NCBI GenBank assembly: GCA_964611125.1
Contig: CAZSZO010000021.1
Coordinates: forward strand, 1-64,000
Source of the DNA: JAEUIX01 sp964611125
Lineage (GTDB): Bacteria; Planctomycetota; Phycisphaerae; Phycisphaerales; UBA1924
DNA: 64,000 nt
Direction of reading: 5' to 3'
Positions 37,630 to 47,458 of this stretch are shown piece by piece. Positions within the stretch are counted from its first letter, which is position 1; every line of letters starts with the position of its first letter. The notes under the pieces were generated by a model that worked only from the letters and a program-made list of their open reading frames with translations, made no database searches and had not been told where the DNA came from. The position numbers were made by a program, and so were the translations under genes.

Positions 37630-39450
37630 ATGAGACTCCTGCTGCTGGGCGCGCTGGGCGGATCGATGGTGCTGATGGCTCCTGTGGGCGCCGGGCTGGC
37701 CGGGGGGGTCGCGCCGGGCTCGGCCGCGCAGGCTGGTGCGACGACGGCGACGGGCGGGACGGGCGGGCCGGACATGGCGGAGGTCATCACCCGCAGCAGC
37801 GAGGACTGGAGCGACTTCGAGCGGTTCTACAACATCCGGTGGTCGGAGGAGCTGCTGGCGGCCCGCGAGGCGTTCCTGGCGCGCCGGCTGGCGGCCCTGC
37901 GGTCGATTGACTTCGCCGGGCTCGAGCAGGATGCGCGGGTCGATTATGTGCTGCTGCGCAACCAGATTCGTGAGGAGAGCGGGCGCGTGGGCCTGGCCCG
38001 CCGGCAGCTGGACGACATGTCGGAGCTGCTGGGCGTGCGGAAGGTGATCGTTCCGCTGGAGCAGGCTCGCTGGCGGATGGAGAAGCTCGACCCGCGCCGG
38101 GCCGCGGAGGAGCTCACGAAGATCCCGGAGATGATCCGCGTGGTGCGCGAGCGGGTGGAGCGCGGGCGGAAGCCGGCGCCGGAGGGGGGCGAGGGGGCCG
38201 GGGGGGGTGGGGAGGGAGGTGCGCTGGCGGTGTCGGCCGTCACGGCCAATCGCGCGGCGGGGGCCATGGGCTCGCTGCTCGACACCCTCCGCACGTGGCG
38301 CGGCAACTACGAGACATTCGAGCCCTCGTTCCGCTGGTGGTGCGAGAGGCCGCTCGAGGATGCGACGCGGGCGATCGAGGAATTCGCCCGATTCCTGCGC
38401 GAGGAGATCGCCGGTGTGAACGGCAAGCCCGAGGACCCGCTGCTGGGCGACCCGATCGGGCGTGAGGCGCTGCTGGTTGATCTGCGGGATAACGCCCTGG
38501 CGTACGCGCCCGAGGAGCTCATCGCCCTGGCGGAGCGGGAGTTCGTCTGGTGCGAGGGTGAGATGCTCGCGGCGGCGAAGGAGCTCGGGAGTGAGGACTG
38601 GAAGGCGGCCCTGGAGACCGTGAAACGGGCCGGCGTCGAGCCGGGCGAGCAGGACGAGTACGTCAGGGCGGTGGCCCGGGAGGCGATCGACTTTGTCAAG
38701 AGCCGCGACCTGGTGACGGTCCCGCCGCTGTGCGAGGAGGTCTGGCGGCTGACGATGCTCTCAACCCAGGCGCAGCGGACGCTGCCGTTTGCGGTCTACT
38801 TCGGGCAGGCGATGGGCGTGGCGTACGCGACCAGTGAGATGGCCCACGCCGACAAGCTCATGGCGATGAAGGGCAACAACCGGCACTTCACGCGGATCGT
38901 CGTGCCGCACGAGCTGATCCCCGGTCATCATTTGCAGCGGTTCCTGGCCGATCGCGAGCGGCCCTACCGCCGGCGGTTCAGCACGCCCTTTTACGTGGAG
39001 GGGTGGGCCCTGTACTGGGAGATGAAGCTCTGGGACCTGGGCTGGGCCCAGGGGCCGGCGGACCGGATCGGGATGCTTTTCTGGCGGATGCACCGCTGCG
39101 CCCGGATCATCGTGAGCCTGAAGTTTCACCTGGGCGAGATGAAGCCGGCGGAGATGATCGACTTCCTCGTCGAGCGCGTCGGTCACGAGCGGGCCAACGC
39201 CACCGCGGAGGTGCGGCGGTTCATTGGCGGAGACTACGAGCCGCTGTACCAGTGCGGCTACATGATCGGCGGGCTGCAGCTCCGGGCCCTGCACCGCGAG
39301 GCCATCGCGGCGGGCATGGGCGAGAAGGACTTCAATGACCGCGTGCTGCGGAGCGGGCCGATCCCCATCGAGCTGGTGCGGGCGGGGGTTGTGGGCGCTC
39401 CGCTCTCGGCCGAGGGTGAGGCGATGTGGAAGATCACTGTCTCGCCGTAG
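37630..39450 (+). CDS. Secreted DUF885-family metallopeptidase
   Basis: 606 residues with a signal peptide (MRLLLLGALGGSMVLMAPVG). The body is helical. Near 428 is the zinc-binding stretch VPHELIPGHHLQRFLA, containing HExxxGHH, followed by PFYVEGWALYWEMKLW, the third ligand region with Glu. The family resembles gluzincins of the M3/M32 type, and a carboxypeptidase or dipeptidase role is a guess. Residues ~180-200 carry a G/E-rich insert. The C-terminus contains RFIGGDYEPLYQCGYMIGGLQL. Same strand as the VWA gene, but separated by the G-rich repeats. Followed by a stem-loop terminator. Confidence 0.82.
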   Translation: MRLLLLGALGGSMVLMAPVGAGLAGGVAPGSAAQAGATTATGGTGGPDMAEVITRSSEDWSDFERFYNIRWSEELLAAREAFLARRLAALRSIDFAGLEQDARVDYVLLRNQIREESGRVGLARRQLDDMSELLGVRKVIVPLEQARWRMEKLDPRRAAEELTKIPEMIRVVRERVERGRKPAPEGGEGAGGGGEGGALAVSAVTANRAAGAMGSLLDTLRTWRGNYETFEPSFRWWCERPLEDATRAIEEFARFLREEIAGVNGKPEDPLLGDPIGREALLVDLRDNALAYAPEELIALAEREFVWCEGEMLAAAKELGSEDWKAALETVKRAGVEPGEQDEYVRAVAREAIDFVKSRDLVTVPPLCEEVWRLTMLSTQAQRTLPFAVYFGQAMGVAYATSEMAHADKLMAMKGNNRHFTRIVVPHELIPGHHLQRFLADRERPYRRRFSTPFYVEGWALYWEMKLWDLGWAQGPADRIGMLFWRMHRCARIIVSLKFHLGEMKPAEMIDFLVERVGHERANATAEVRRFIGGDYEPLYQCGYMIGGLQLRALHREAIAAGMGEKDFNDRVLRSGPIPIELVRAGVVGAPLSAEGEAMWKITVSP

Positions 39451-39493
39451 GGTCTCTCCGTGGGGTCGCCGTAAGGCGTCGCCACAGGAAAGC

Positions 39494-39521
39494 AAGCCGG
39501 GGACGCAGGCGTCCCCGGCTT
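39494..39521. terminator. Stem-loop between convergent DUF885 and MsrBA genes
   Basis: 12-bp perfect stem AAGCCGGGGACG with CGTCCCCGGCTT and a 4-base loop, placed 44 bases after the plus-strand stop and 37 bases after the minus-strand stop. The flanks are only weakly T-rich, so it may act in both directions or be Rho-assisted. Confidence 0.65.
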
Positions 39522-39557
39522 GGATGAATGAATTGAGCGGATCGTTGCCTGCCGGGC

Positions 39558-40667
39558 TTACGGCTGGGGCAGGGCGCAGCTGCCGCCGTGCTTAAGGTGG
39601 TAGTCCTGGTGGTATTCCTCGGCCTTGTAGAACTGGCCGGCCTTCTCGGCGGCGTCGACCTGCGTGACGATCTTGCGGGTCTTGTAGCGGTCGAGCTTGC
39701 CCTGCTCCTCGATGAACTTCTGGGCCTGCTCAGCCTGCTCCTTGGACGTGGTGAAGATCGCCGAGCGGTACTGGTCGCCGACGTCGGGGCCCTGGCGGTT
39801 GAGCTGGGTGGGGTCGTGGAACTTGAAGAACCAGGCCATCAGCTCGGGGTAGGAGATGCGCTTGGGATCGAATTTGATCTCGACGGTCTCGGCGTGGCCG
39901 GTGCCGCGCGAGCACACGTCTTCGTAGGTGGGGTTCTTGGTCTTGCCGCCCATGTAGCCGCTGACGGCGTCGAGCACGCCCGGGAGCTGGGCGAAGCGGT
40001 CCTCGACGCCCCAGAAGCAGCCGCCGGCGAAGTAGGCGGTCTGGGTGGCGACGGGCAGGCCCGCCGCGGGGGTCTTCTCGCCCTTCTCAACAAACACGAG
40101 CGACGCGGAATTCACGCAGAAGCGGAGACCGGTGGGGCGGGGGCCGTCCTCGAAGACGTGGCCGAGGTGGCCGCCGCAGCGGGCGCAGAGGATCTCGTCA
40201 CGGACCATGCCGTAGCTGGTGTCGCGCTCGGTTTCGACGTGCTTGGCGTCGACAGGCTGGAAGAAGCTGGGCCAGCCGGTGCCCGAGTCGAACTTCCCGG
40301 CGGAGGCGAAGAGCGGCAGCTCGCACAGACGGCAGTGGTAGACGCCGTCCTTGTGATTGTCGACGAGGTTACCGCAGAACGCCCGCTCGGTGCCCTTGGC
40401 GAGGATGACCTCGGCCTCCTCGGGCTTGAGCTTCTTGGCGAGGGTGTCGATCTCGGCCTTGGCCAAGGGCGTGATGTCATGCCCGGAGGCGGAATACCGG
40501 GTCTTCCCGGGTTCGAGCTTCGTCTTCATGGTGAGTTTCCCATTTTTGGCGCCATCGGGTCCCCCCGCGCCGCCCACCCAGCCCGCAGGGGCCCAGCGGG
40601 CCGACACGATGGCGGCGGTGAAGATCGCGGCGACGACGAACAGCACGATGTACGCGGTGATTCGCAT
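39558..40667 (-). CDS. Membrane-anchored MsrB-MsrA fusion (methionine sulfoxide reductase)
   Basis: 369 residues, ATG preceded by GGAGAACCT. The N-terminal helix (AYIVLFVVAAIFTAAIVSA) anchors it, with the catalytic part probably in the periplasm. Residues ~60-200 are MsrB: structural zinc cysteines C112, C115, C161 and C164, and catalytic Cys184 in GLRFCVNSASL. Residues ~205-369 are MsrA with catalytic Cys217 in YFAGGCFWGVED and a YKAEEYHQDYHLKHGG C-terminus. Together they reduce both sulfoxide epimers of methionine, repairing oxidised surface proteins. The order B then A is the reverse of PilB-type fusions. Upstream 205 bases hold no other gene. Confidence 0.92.
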   Translation of the reverse strand: MRITAYIVLFVVAAIFTAAIVSARWAPAGWVGGAGGPDGAKNGKLTMKTKLEPGKTRYSASGHDITPLAKAEIDTLAKKLKPEEAEVILAKGTERAFCGNLVDNHKDGVYHCRLCELPLFASAGKFDSGTGWPSFFQPVDAKHVETERDTSYGMVRDEILCARCGGHLGHVFEDGPRPTGLRFCVNSASLVFVEKGEKTPAAGLPVATQTAYFAGGCFWGVEDRFAQLPGVLDAVSGYMGGKTKNPTYEDVCSRGTGHAETVEIKFDPKRISYPELMAWFFKFHDPTQLNRQGPDVGDQYRSAIFTTSKEQAEQAQKFIEEQGKLDRYKTRKIVTQVDAAEKAGQFYKAEEYHQDYHLKHGGSCALPQP

Positions 40668-40872
40668 AGGTTCTCCAACTACGCACCGACCCCCCCAGTT
40701 GATCGGTCGGACGGAAGCGAGCCCAGAAGCAAAGGCCCGGTGGTTCGGTGCGGGATAATTGTTGGATGTCCGGGAAGCCCCCGCGGTGTCAGAAACGCGC
40801 GGGCGTATGCCGAACGCCTACCGATTTGCTGGCCAGGTTCGTCTGAGAATCGTCCAACTCAGGGGCCTTGGC

Positions 40873-41619
40873 TCAGGGGCCTTGGATGGGGGGCCCGGAG
40901 CGCAGGCGATCCCGGGCCTCCGCCTCCGACAGCCGAAGCACGCGGGTGATGACCACCGGCTGGACGGGCACATCGTTCATGCTGCCGTCGTCGACCGGCA
41001 GATCGGGACGCGGGGCGGTGGGGCCGGTGCGGATCCGCTCGACGACATCGAGACCACGGACGACCCGCCCGAACACGGCGTAGCCGGCGTCGCCGGTCTT
41101 CTCGCGCGCGGAATCAAGTTTGGGGTTGTCGACGACGTTGATGAAGAACTCGCGGGTGGCGCTGTCAGGGGCCGTATCCCGCGCCATGGCGATGGTCCCG
41201 GCCTTGTTCTTGAGGCCGTTCTGCCACTCGTTGAAAATGGTCGCGTCGGCCCGCCCGGCCGCGGCGTCGCGCTTGGCCCGCTCCTGGAAGTCAGCGGTCC
41301 AGCCGCCCCCCTGAATGACGAAGGTGGGGATGACGCGGTGGAAGATGGTGCCGTCATAGTCGCGCCGCTCGGCGTGGGCCAGGAAGTTCGCGACCGTCAC
41401 CGGGGCTCGGTCGGCGTTGAGCTCCAGCAGGATCTCCCCGGCGGTGGTCTGCATCGCGACGAACGCCACGCCCGCCGGCGGGCCGGCGGACGCCTCGGCC
41501 GCGGGGGCCCGGCAGCCCAGGAAAGGCGCCAAGGACAGGAGGCCGAGCAGCATCAGCCCGGCGCGGAGGAGGGAGCGTGGAGGCGTGCGTAGAGCAGCGG
41601 AGTGGGTGTGAGGGCTCAT
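40873..41619 (-). CDS. Cyclophilin-type peptidyl-prolyl isomerase, lipoprotein
   Basis: 248 residues from ATG 41619, with CGGAGC upstream; the open frame further upstream is spurious. The leader ends in LAPFLGCRAP, a lipobox with Cys36, so it is probably anchored to the outer surface of a membrane. The cyclophilin domain has APVTVANFLAHAERRDYDG, TIFHRVIPTFVIQGGG (active-site FHRV), and MARDTAPDSATREFFINV. The usual GxGG/Trp loop is changed, as in bacterial cyclophilins. It probably assists folding of exported proteins, next to the MsrBA surface-repair gene. Divergent from the esterase gene. Confidence 0.9.
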   Translation of the reverse strand: MSPHTHSAALRTPPRSLLRAGLMLLGLLSLAPFLGCRAPAAEASAGPPAGVAFVAMQTTAGEILLELNADRAPVTVANFLAHAERRDYDGTIFHRVIPTFVIQGGGWTADFQERAKRDAAAGRADATIFNEWQNGLKNKAGTIAMARDTAPDSATREFFINVVDNPKLDSAREKTGDAGYAVFGRVVRGLDVVERIRTGPTAPRPDLPVDDGSMNDVPVQPVVITRVLRLSEAEARDRLRSGPPIQGP

Positions 41620-41820
41620 CGGTGCTCCGGCGCCGCGTGGGCCGCGGCGAATGTGAAAGGTGGCGGACAACGGTTGGGCCTGGGCGGCGATCGGGGCGGC
41701 TGGTCGCACGATACCGCGCGGCGCCCAGGCGGGCAAGCGGCGGATGGGCGCGATACGCTCGAACGCGCCGCCGGAAATCGTGGGGCGCCGCGCCGGATTC
41801 CGGCGTGAGAAGGAGAAGCT

Positions 41821-43217
41821 CATGCCCTGCACGCGCCGCTGGTTTCTGTTGCTTGTCGTGCTGCTGCCCCGGGCCCTATTCGGGGCGGGTCTACGTCGCG
41901 TTGAGCACGCGCCCCAGCGGCGAGCCGCGGCAGCGGATGGGCGACTGGTTTGCCGGCACGCAGGTGCTGGCGCTCGAGGTGAGCGGCGTCCCGGCGGGGG
42001 GGAGCGTCGAGGTCGGCGGCGGCGCGCCGGCGTTCCCAAAGGCCTATGGCGAGATCGCCGGCGGGACGTATCGGGTTCAGGCGGTGGCCCGCCGCAGCCT
42101 GGATTCCTGCACGCCCGGGATGGGCGAGGGCGACCTCGCCAGCGAGCCGGCGTCGATCACCTTCAAGCCCGGCGACGGCGGGGTGGTCGAGCTGAAGCTG
42201 ACCAAGGCGGTCAAGGCCAAGCCGCTCCAGGAGAGCGACCGCATCAAGCTCATCGAGGTCGACAGCCCGAGCCTTTCAGCGTTCCTCAAGCGGCCGTTCA
42301 AGCTGCGGGCCGGGGTGATGCTCCCCAAGGGGTGGAGCTCCGAATCGGGCAAGACCTACCCCACGCTGTACTTCATCGGCGGCTTCGGCGGCGACCACCT
42401 CGGCGTCTCCTCGCTCGGGCGCGGGCTGTTCGACCGGCCCGATGTCCCGCCGTTCATCCTGATCGTGCCCGACCCGACGTGCTTCACCGGGCACAGCGTC
42501 TTCGCCGACTCGGCCAACAACGGCCCCTGGGGCAAGGCCCTGACTGAGGAGCTTGTCCCAGCCGTGGAGGCGAAGTTTCGCGGGGCCGGGGCGGGGAAGC
42601 GGTATGTCACGGGGATCTCGTCGGGCGGCTGGTCGAGCCTGTGGCTGCAGGTGACCTATCCCGACGTGTTCGCGGGGTGCTGGTCGCATTGTCCCGACCC
42701 GGTTGATTTCAGGGATTTCCAGCAGATCAACCTCTCCCGCGCCGGAGAGAACATGTACACCGACTCCGCCGGCGCGCGGCGTCCGGTGTCGCGGGCGGGC
42801 CCGGGCGGGGCGGTCCTGTGGTATGACGACTTCGTGCGGCAGGAGACGGTGATGGGTCCGGGCGGGCAGATCGGCTCGTTTGAGGCGGTGTTCAGCCCGC
42901 GCGAGGGCGACCGGCCGCGACCGCTCTTTGACCGCAAGACCGGCAAGATCGACCCGGTGACGGCCAAGGCCTGGGAGCAGTACGACATCCGCCTGGTGCT
43001 GGAGCGGAACTGGCCGACGCTTGGGCCCAAATTGAAGGGCAAGATCCACGTGTACGCAGGCGGGAGCGACACCTTCTATCTGGAGGGCGCGGCGAAGCTC
43101 CTGAAGGACTCGCTGGCGAAGCTGGGCAGCGACGCCAAGGTCGAGATCTACGAGGGCATGCCGCACACGATCATTCCGGAGGGGATGGCCGACATGTTCG
43201 CGGCCATCGGCAAGTGA
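41821..43217 (+). CDS. Secreted esterase (alpha/beta hydrolase), signal peptide out of frame
   Basis: A strong GAAGGAGAAG site precedes ATG 41821, which encodes MPCTRRWFLLLVVLLPRA, an ideal signal peptide, in a different frame from the enzyme. The mature part begins about YSGRVYVALSTRPSGEPRQ and continues to 43217; its own frame opens far upstream without a ribosome site. So one base appears to be missing (or two extra) in the GC-rich stretch at about 41865-41890. The enzyme has KTYPTLYFIGGFGGDHLG, the nucleophile in GISSGGWSS and the catalytic His in GMPHTI: a PF00756-type esterase (enterochelin-esterase/S-formylglutathione-hydrolase fold). Alternatives are a start at TTG 41901 or ATG 41937, which would give no export signal. 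Confidence 0.75.
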
Positions 43218-43246
43218 GGCTGCCCAGGTCGGGCTGCGGGCCTATG

Positions 43247-43278
43247 AAAACACGGCCGGGCGATGAAGCCCGGCCGTG
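43247..43278 (-). terminator. Terminator of prepilin/lamin-tail unit A
   Basis: 11-bp stem CACGGCCGGGC (43251-43261) with GCCCGGCCGTG (43268-43278), loop GATGAA, and TTTT on the minus strand. The same hairpin follows unit B, loop GATCAA. Confidence 0.9.
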
Positions 43279-43327
43279 TCGAGTGATGTGCTGAATGCAC
43301 TGAAACTCAGGGCTCGCCAAGGGAGCC

Positions 43328-43595
43328 GGCGAGCCGATCAGTTGCAGACGCCGCCGAAGAAGTCAGAGATGTAGGTGGAGAGGTCGTCGGGGTCGGTGAA
43401 GCCCGAGCGGTCATAGTCGCCCTGGGGGCAGGGGGGCGTCTGGAAGAAGCACGCGATGTAGTCGGAGATGTCGTCGGGGTCGAGGTTGCCGTCGCGGTTG
43501 AAGTCGGGGCGGCAGGAGCAGGCGAAGCCGGGGGCGATGATGACCGTGCCGGTGGTCAGGCCATCAACGAAGCCGGGGGAGCCGAACATGGAGCG
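43328..43595 (-). repeat. 268-bp tract identical to 47459-47726 (unit A copy)
   Basis: Base-for-base identity by eye with the unit B copy, covering the last ~86 codons including the dockerin domain and a few bases past the stop. Flanks differ at once on both sides. Confidence 0.9.
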
Positions 43596-46151
43596 GCTGT
43601 AGATGCCGGTGGGGAACCCGTCGGCGCCGACAGCGGTGTTGGCGACGCTCTGGCGACCGGCGTCGAAGCCGGTGAGTGAAGCGGCCCAGTTGACGCCTGA
43701 GTCATTGGCGGCCTGGTTGTAGGATCCGGGGAGGGTGTAGATCGACCAGAAGATGTCGATGCCCGAGACGGCGTCGCCGGGCCAGCCGAAGGGCGGCAGC
43801 GCGATGGACAAGGGGGTGTTGTCGTCGTCGTAATTGACGACGTCGGAGGGGGTCCCGTCGGGCTTCACCAGACGGACGATCTCGTTGATGAAGCTGGGGT
43901 TGTCGGCGAGTCGGGCGATGCCGAAGACGCCGCGGTCGGAGTACCAATCGGTGACGGTGATAATCTGGTAGCCGCAGCCCCAGGTGTTGTAGAACTCCTG
44001 GACGAAGTCGCGGCCCTCAAGGGTCTGCAGGCCGGTCTGGCCGGTGCCCAGGGGAATGAACGTGTCGACGCCGATGACCACGGCGGCCTCGCCGGGCTGC
44101 AGGATGGTGCCGTTGGGGAAGGCGCTGGTGCGGCCGTCCTCATCGGCGAGGTACCAGCCGGAGATGTCGATGGCCGCGCCGGTGGTGTTGGCGATCTCGA
44201 CGAACTCATCGCGGCCGCCGGCGACCACCGCGGGGGCGGTGGGGGTGGGGTTGGACCCGGGATAGATGCTGTTGGTGGTCGCGGCGATCTCGGTGATGAT
44301 CACCTCGCCGGAGGGGTTCTGGATGACGGTGGGGACGAAGCCGGGAGAGCCGAAGTCCTCGCCGGAGCTGACGAGGCCGTATGGCGCCGCGGGGTTGCCG
44401 GCGAAGCTGGTGCTCTGACGGATGCCGTTGAGGCCGGGGATGGCGGCCTTCCAGTTGGGCCCGGCGTTGTTGGCGACGGAGTTGAAGGCTCCGGGGAGGA
44501 GCTCGAAGGTGCCGTGGCTGTCAGTGCCGGGCCAGTTGTTGAGGGGCTCGTTGTTGGAGTTGGCGTTGGAGTAGTTGCAGACGTCGATGATGAAGCCGCG
44601 GTCGTTGACCCACGTGCCGATGGCGCCGGGGCCGGTGAGGCGGGTGGGGTGCGGGCCCGAGACGGTGGGCTGGTTGGCGGGGACGATGGCGTCATCGACC
44701 ACGGCGCCGGCCACGAGGGTTAGGACCTCGGCGGTGGCGGTGGCGTTGAACGCGCGGGCCGGCCAGCGGCCCAGCGGGATCCAGCGGATGGGCTGGCCCT
44801 GGGGCGTGGTGGTTCCCCAGAGGCTCTCGTAGAGGGCCTTGGCCTGCGCGGCGGTGTAGTTGGCGCCGCCCTGCGTGAACGGGAAGACGGGGATCTGGCA
44901 GAGCACGGCGATCTCGCCGGCGGCCAGCGTGGCGCCGGCGGGCACGGGGAGGGAGTAGCCGTCGCCGCCGACCTCGATATCGACGATCCGGTAGCCGGAG
45001 ATGTCGACCGGGCCGCTGCTGACGTTCTGGATCTCAACCCATTCCAGGCCGGTGCTCAGGTTGGGAGTGGCCTGAGACAGGATGTGGAAGGAGTCGATCA
45101 CGAACTCGGTGACGATGACCTTGCCGAAGTTCTCGGCGCCGTCAATCACGCCGTTGGCGTTGGTGTCGAGCGTCCCGCCGCGGCCGTTGACGCCGCCGGC
45201 GAGGTTGATGTCGATGGAGTCGAGAACGTTGTTGAGGTTGCGGTCGGTGCCCTCGCGGTCGAGGAGGATGTCGCAGGTGTCGGGGACGCCGTTGTTGTTG
45301 AGGTCGGCCTCGCAGGAGTCGGGGATCAGGTTGCTGTTGCAGTCCAGCGAGGTGGCGTTGGCGCCGCAGGTCTCGGAGACGTCATCGATTCCGTTGTTGT
45401 TGCAGTCGGTCGCGGCGGGGATCACCTGGTTCACCACGCCCGGGGAACAGATGTTGCCCGGCTCGCACATGCGGTAGTCGGTGGTGCCGGGGAACTGGAA
45501 GTTGACCAGGCTGCTGGCCACCGCGGCGGGGTCGGCCGAGGAGAGGACCCAGGCGCAGCCGCGGTCGTTATCGATGTGGTTGAGGAACTGGGGGCGGAGC
45601 TGGATCGAAACGCCAGAGACGACCGCCGGCCAGCCGTTCTCCGCATTCTGGTAGTTGGCGATGTCGACCACGTCGCCGTCGGCGTCGACGATGAAGGGAA
45701 CCTCGTTGAAGAGCGTCGGGGTGTTGGCGATGGTGATGTTGAGGTCGGTCACCAGGAACTTCGAGAGCACGTTGTCAGGGCCGTAGGCGGCGCCGAAAGC
45801 CCCGATGAGGCGATCGGGGGTCCACTGGTGGTTGGCGTCGGTGAAGGGGGGCGGCACGCCCTGGAAAACGCGACCGAGCACGGCGATCGCCTGGCGCGGG
45901 CCGATCGTGGTGCCCTGGGGAAAGGGTCGGCCGGAGGTGGAATCCTCGTCGTCGAGGTACCAGCCCGAGATGTCGATCGTCTCGTTGGTGGTGTTGAAGA
46001 TCTCGATGAACTCGACGTCATCGTTGCCGGCGGGGTTGCAGAAGATCTCGGTGATGATCACCTTGCCCACGTTGGTGGGGTCGGCGATCGCGGGGGCGGC
46101 GCAGGCCGCCGCGGCGAGCAGCGCCGCGCTCAGGAACCGGTTCAGTCTCAT
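43338..46151 (-). CDS. Secreted lamin-tail-domain protein with GC-type dockerin (unit A)
   Basis: 937 residues from ATG 46151, with AAGGAGATCCC before it. A signal peptide covers ~1-23 (LSAALLAAAACAAPAIA). Three lamin-tail domains are seen, each starting with GKVIITEIFCNP, GKVIVTEFVIDS or GEVIITEIAATT and containing a DISGWYLDDED/ADED-like core. Between the first and second is a TSP3-like Ca-binding stretch (CNNNGIDDVSETCG, CNSNLIPDSCEADLNNNG). The last ~60 residues are dockerin loops DFNRDGNLDPDDISDYI and DYDRSGFTDPDDLSTYI. It follows prepilin A by 95 bases and forms one operon with it. Lamin-tail domains bind proteins or DNA in other settings; here the partner is unknown. Confidence 0.9.
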   Translation of the reverse strand: MRLNRFLSAALLAAAACAAPAIADPTNVGKVIITEIFCNPAGNDDVEFIEIFNTTNETIDISGWYLDDEDSTSGRPFPQGTTIGPRQAIAVLGRVFQGVPPPFTDANHQWTPDRLIGAFGAAYGPDNVLSKFLVTDLNITIANTPTLFNEVPFIVDADGDVVDIANYQNAENGWPAVVSGVSIQLRPQFLNHIDNDRGCAWVLSSADPAAVASSLVNFQFPGTTDYRMCEPGNICSPGVVNQVIPAATDCNNNGIDDVSETCGANATSLDCNSNLIPDSCEADLNNNGVPDTCDILLDREGTDRNLNNVLDSIDINLAGGVNGRGGTLDTNANGVIDGAENFGKVIVTEFVIDSFHILSQATPNLSTGLEWVEIQNVSSGPVDISGYRIVDIEVGGDGYSLPVPAGATLAAGEIAVLCQIPVFPFTQGGANYTAAQAKALYESLWGTTTPQGQPIRWIPLGRWPARAFNATATAEVLTLVAGAVVDDAIVPANQPTVSGPHPTRLTGPGAIGTWVNDRGFIIDVCNYSNANSNNEPLNNWPGTDSHGTFELLPGAFNSVANNAGPNWKAAIPGLNGIRQSTSFAGNPAAPYGLVSSGEDFGSPGFVPTVIQNPSGEVIITEIAATTNSIYPGSNPTPTAPAVVAGGRDEFVEIANTTGAAIDISGWYLADEDGRTSAFPNGTILQPGEAAVVIGVDTFIPLGTGQTGLQTLEGRDFVQEFYNTWGCGYQIITVTDWYSDRGVFGIARLADNPSFINEIVRLVKPDGTPSDVVNYDDDNTPLSIALPPFGWPGDAVSGIDIFWSIYTLPGSYNQAANDSGVNWAASLTGFDAGRQSVANTAVGADGFPTGIYSRSMFGSPGFVDGLTTGTVIIAPGFACSCRPDFNRDGNLDPDDISDYIACFFQTPPCPQGDYDRSGFTDPDDLSTYISDFFGGVCN

Positions 46152-46246
46152 GGGATCTCCTTCTCTCTTGAAAAATCTGAGCCGTTCGCCCGAGCGAGCG
46201 GCTCCTGGAAACGAGGAATTGCCGACGAGGTGCGCATCAGGGCGGG

Positions 46247-47239
46247 TTAGGGGGCGCCGTCCTGAATCACCCACTGGATCGCGTTGCTGTTGCCCTGGCG
46301 GACGGTCCGCTGAACCACACCTGGGTGCAGGCGCCGGCCCTGGGTGATGTTGTTGCGGACGTCGGTCGCGCCCGTGGTGTTGGACCGCAGGTAGGCCTCG
46401 ATCAGCCAGGGGCCGGTCTTGACGAACGCCGCGTGCCCATCGAGGAAGGCCATCTGGACGCCGTCGCGCCCGTGGTTGTTCTGGGCCTCGGGCCAATTGT
46501 TGAGCGTGTTGGGGTCGTTGTCGCGGTCGTCCTGATCCGAGTCGATGGTGATGATGGTGCGGCCGGGGTGATCGACCGTCTTAAGCGTCTTGAGGATCGA
46601 GCGGCTGCCGGGCGAGGGCTCGGGGTTGTCCTCGGCGTCGGGCGTGGCGGTGGCGCCCTCGATGATCCAGACGGGATCGCCCTGCTTGATGTTCCGCTGC
46701 ATGTAGTGGCTGGTGCGGCCGAACGACCGGTCAAACCAGCCGTCTGGGTAGATGAAGTTCACCGAGCCGTTGACGCTGGACATCCAGGCCCACACCTCGA
46801 AGCTGTGACCGCCCCGTGTGAATTCGGGATAGCTGACCGAGCCCACGTTGTCGGCCGCGTTGTCGGCGCAATCGATCAGGTGGATGAAGGCGTCGTTGTG
46901 GTACTTGTTGCGCGGGTCGGAGGACAGGATCTTGGCCGCCGGATCCACCCGATTACGGGTGCTGGGACAGATCGCGGCGTCGGGACGCTCGATGAGCTCG
47001 CTCAAGTAGGCCAGGTCATCGTCGCCGCCGTTGCGGGTGGGGATGAACGCGCCCTTCTTGTGCTGGTCGGCGTAGAGCGTCGCGGCATAGGCGATCATCC
47101 GCTGGGCGACCAGGCACTTGCTCCTGCGTGCGGCCTCGCGGGCCGAAGCCAGCGAGGGGAGCAGGATCCCAACCAGCAGGGCGATGATGGCGATCACCAC
47201 CAGAAGTTCGATCAGGGTAAAAGCTCGGCGGCGTTCCAT
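46247..47239 (-). CDS. Prepilin-like protein with HG...DG C-terminal motif (unit A)
   Basis: 330 residues. The N-terminus MERRRAFTLIELLVVIAIIA, followed by LLVGILLPSLASAREAARRS, has the prepilin peptidase site (short basic leader, FTLIE, hydrophobic helix). The C-terminus contains NHGRDGVQMAFLDGHAAFVK, which resembles the H-X9-DG motif of planctomycete DUF1559-like pseudopilins, with one residue more between His and Asp-Gly. Such proteins are processed by a type II/IV prepilin peptidase and may form pseudopili or sit in the membrane. It is the first gene of unit A; the ATG is preceded by AAGGAGTACC. Confidence 0.9.
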   Translation of the reverse strand: MERRRAFTLIELLVVIAIIALLVGILLPSLASAREAARRSKCLVAQRMIAYAATLYADQHKKGAFIPTRNGGDDDLAYLSELIERPDAAICPSTRNRVDPAAKILSSDPRNKYHNDAFIHLIDCADNAADNVGSVSYPEFTRGGHSFEVWAWMSSVNGSVNFIYPDGWFDRSFGRTSHYMQRNIKQGDPVWIIEGATATPDAEDNPEPSPGSRSILKTLKTVDHPGRTIITIDSDQDDRDNDPNTLNNWPEAQNNHGRDGVQMAFLDGHAAFVKTGPWLIEAYLRSNTTGATDVRNNITQGRRLHPGVVQRTVRQGNSNAIQWVIQDGAP

Positions 47240-47394
47240 GCGCGGGTACTCCTTCTTGAATGAGAGATTGTGTCTGAGAAGGCGTGGCGCCGGATGAAGG
47301 AGCGGCCAATTTCGCGTTGGCCTTCCATGAAGAACGGTGAAGCCTGATCGGGGGGGAGTCTCTCGAGGCGGATAGAAGGTTCATCGTCTGAACG

Positions 47395-47426
47395 AAAACA
47401 CGGCCGGGCGATCAAGCCCGGCCGTG
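47395..47426 (-). terminator. Terminator of prepilin/lamin-tail unit B
   Basis: Same 11-bp stem as after unit A (47399-47409 with 47416-47426, loop GATCAA) with TTTT on the minus strand. It separates unit B from unit A. Confidence 0.9.
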
Positions 47427-47458
47427 TCGAGGGATGCACTGAGATTCGGAGCCTTTCA

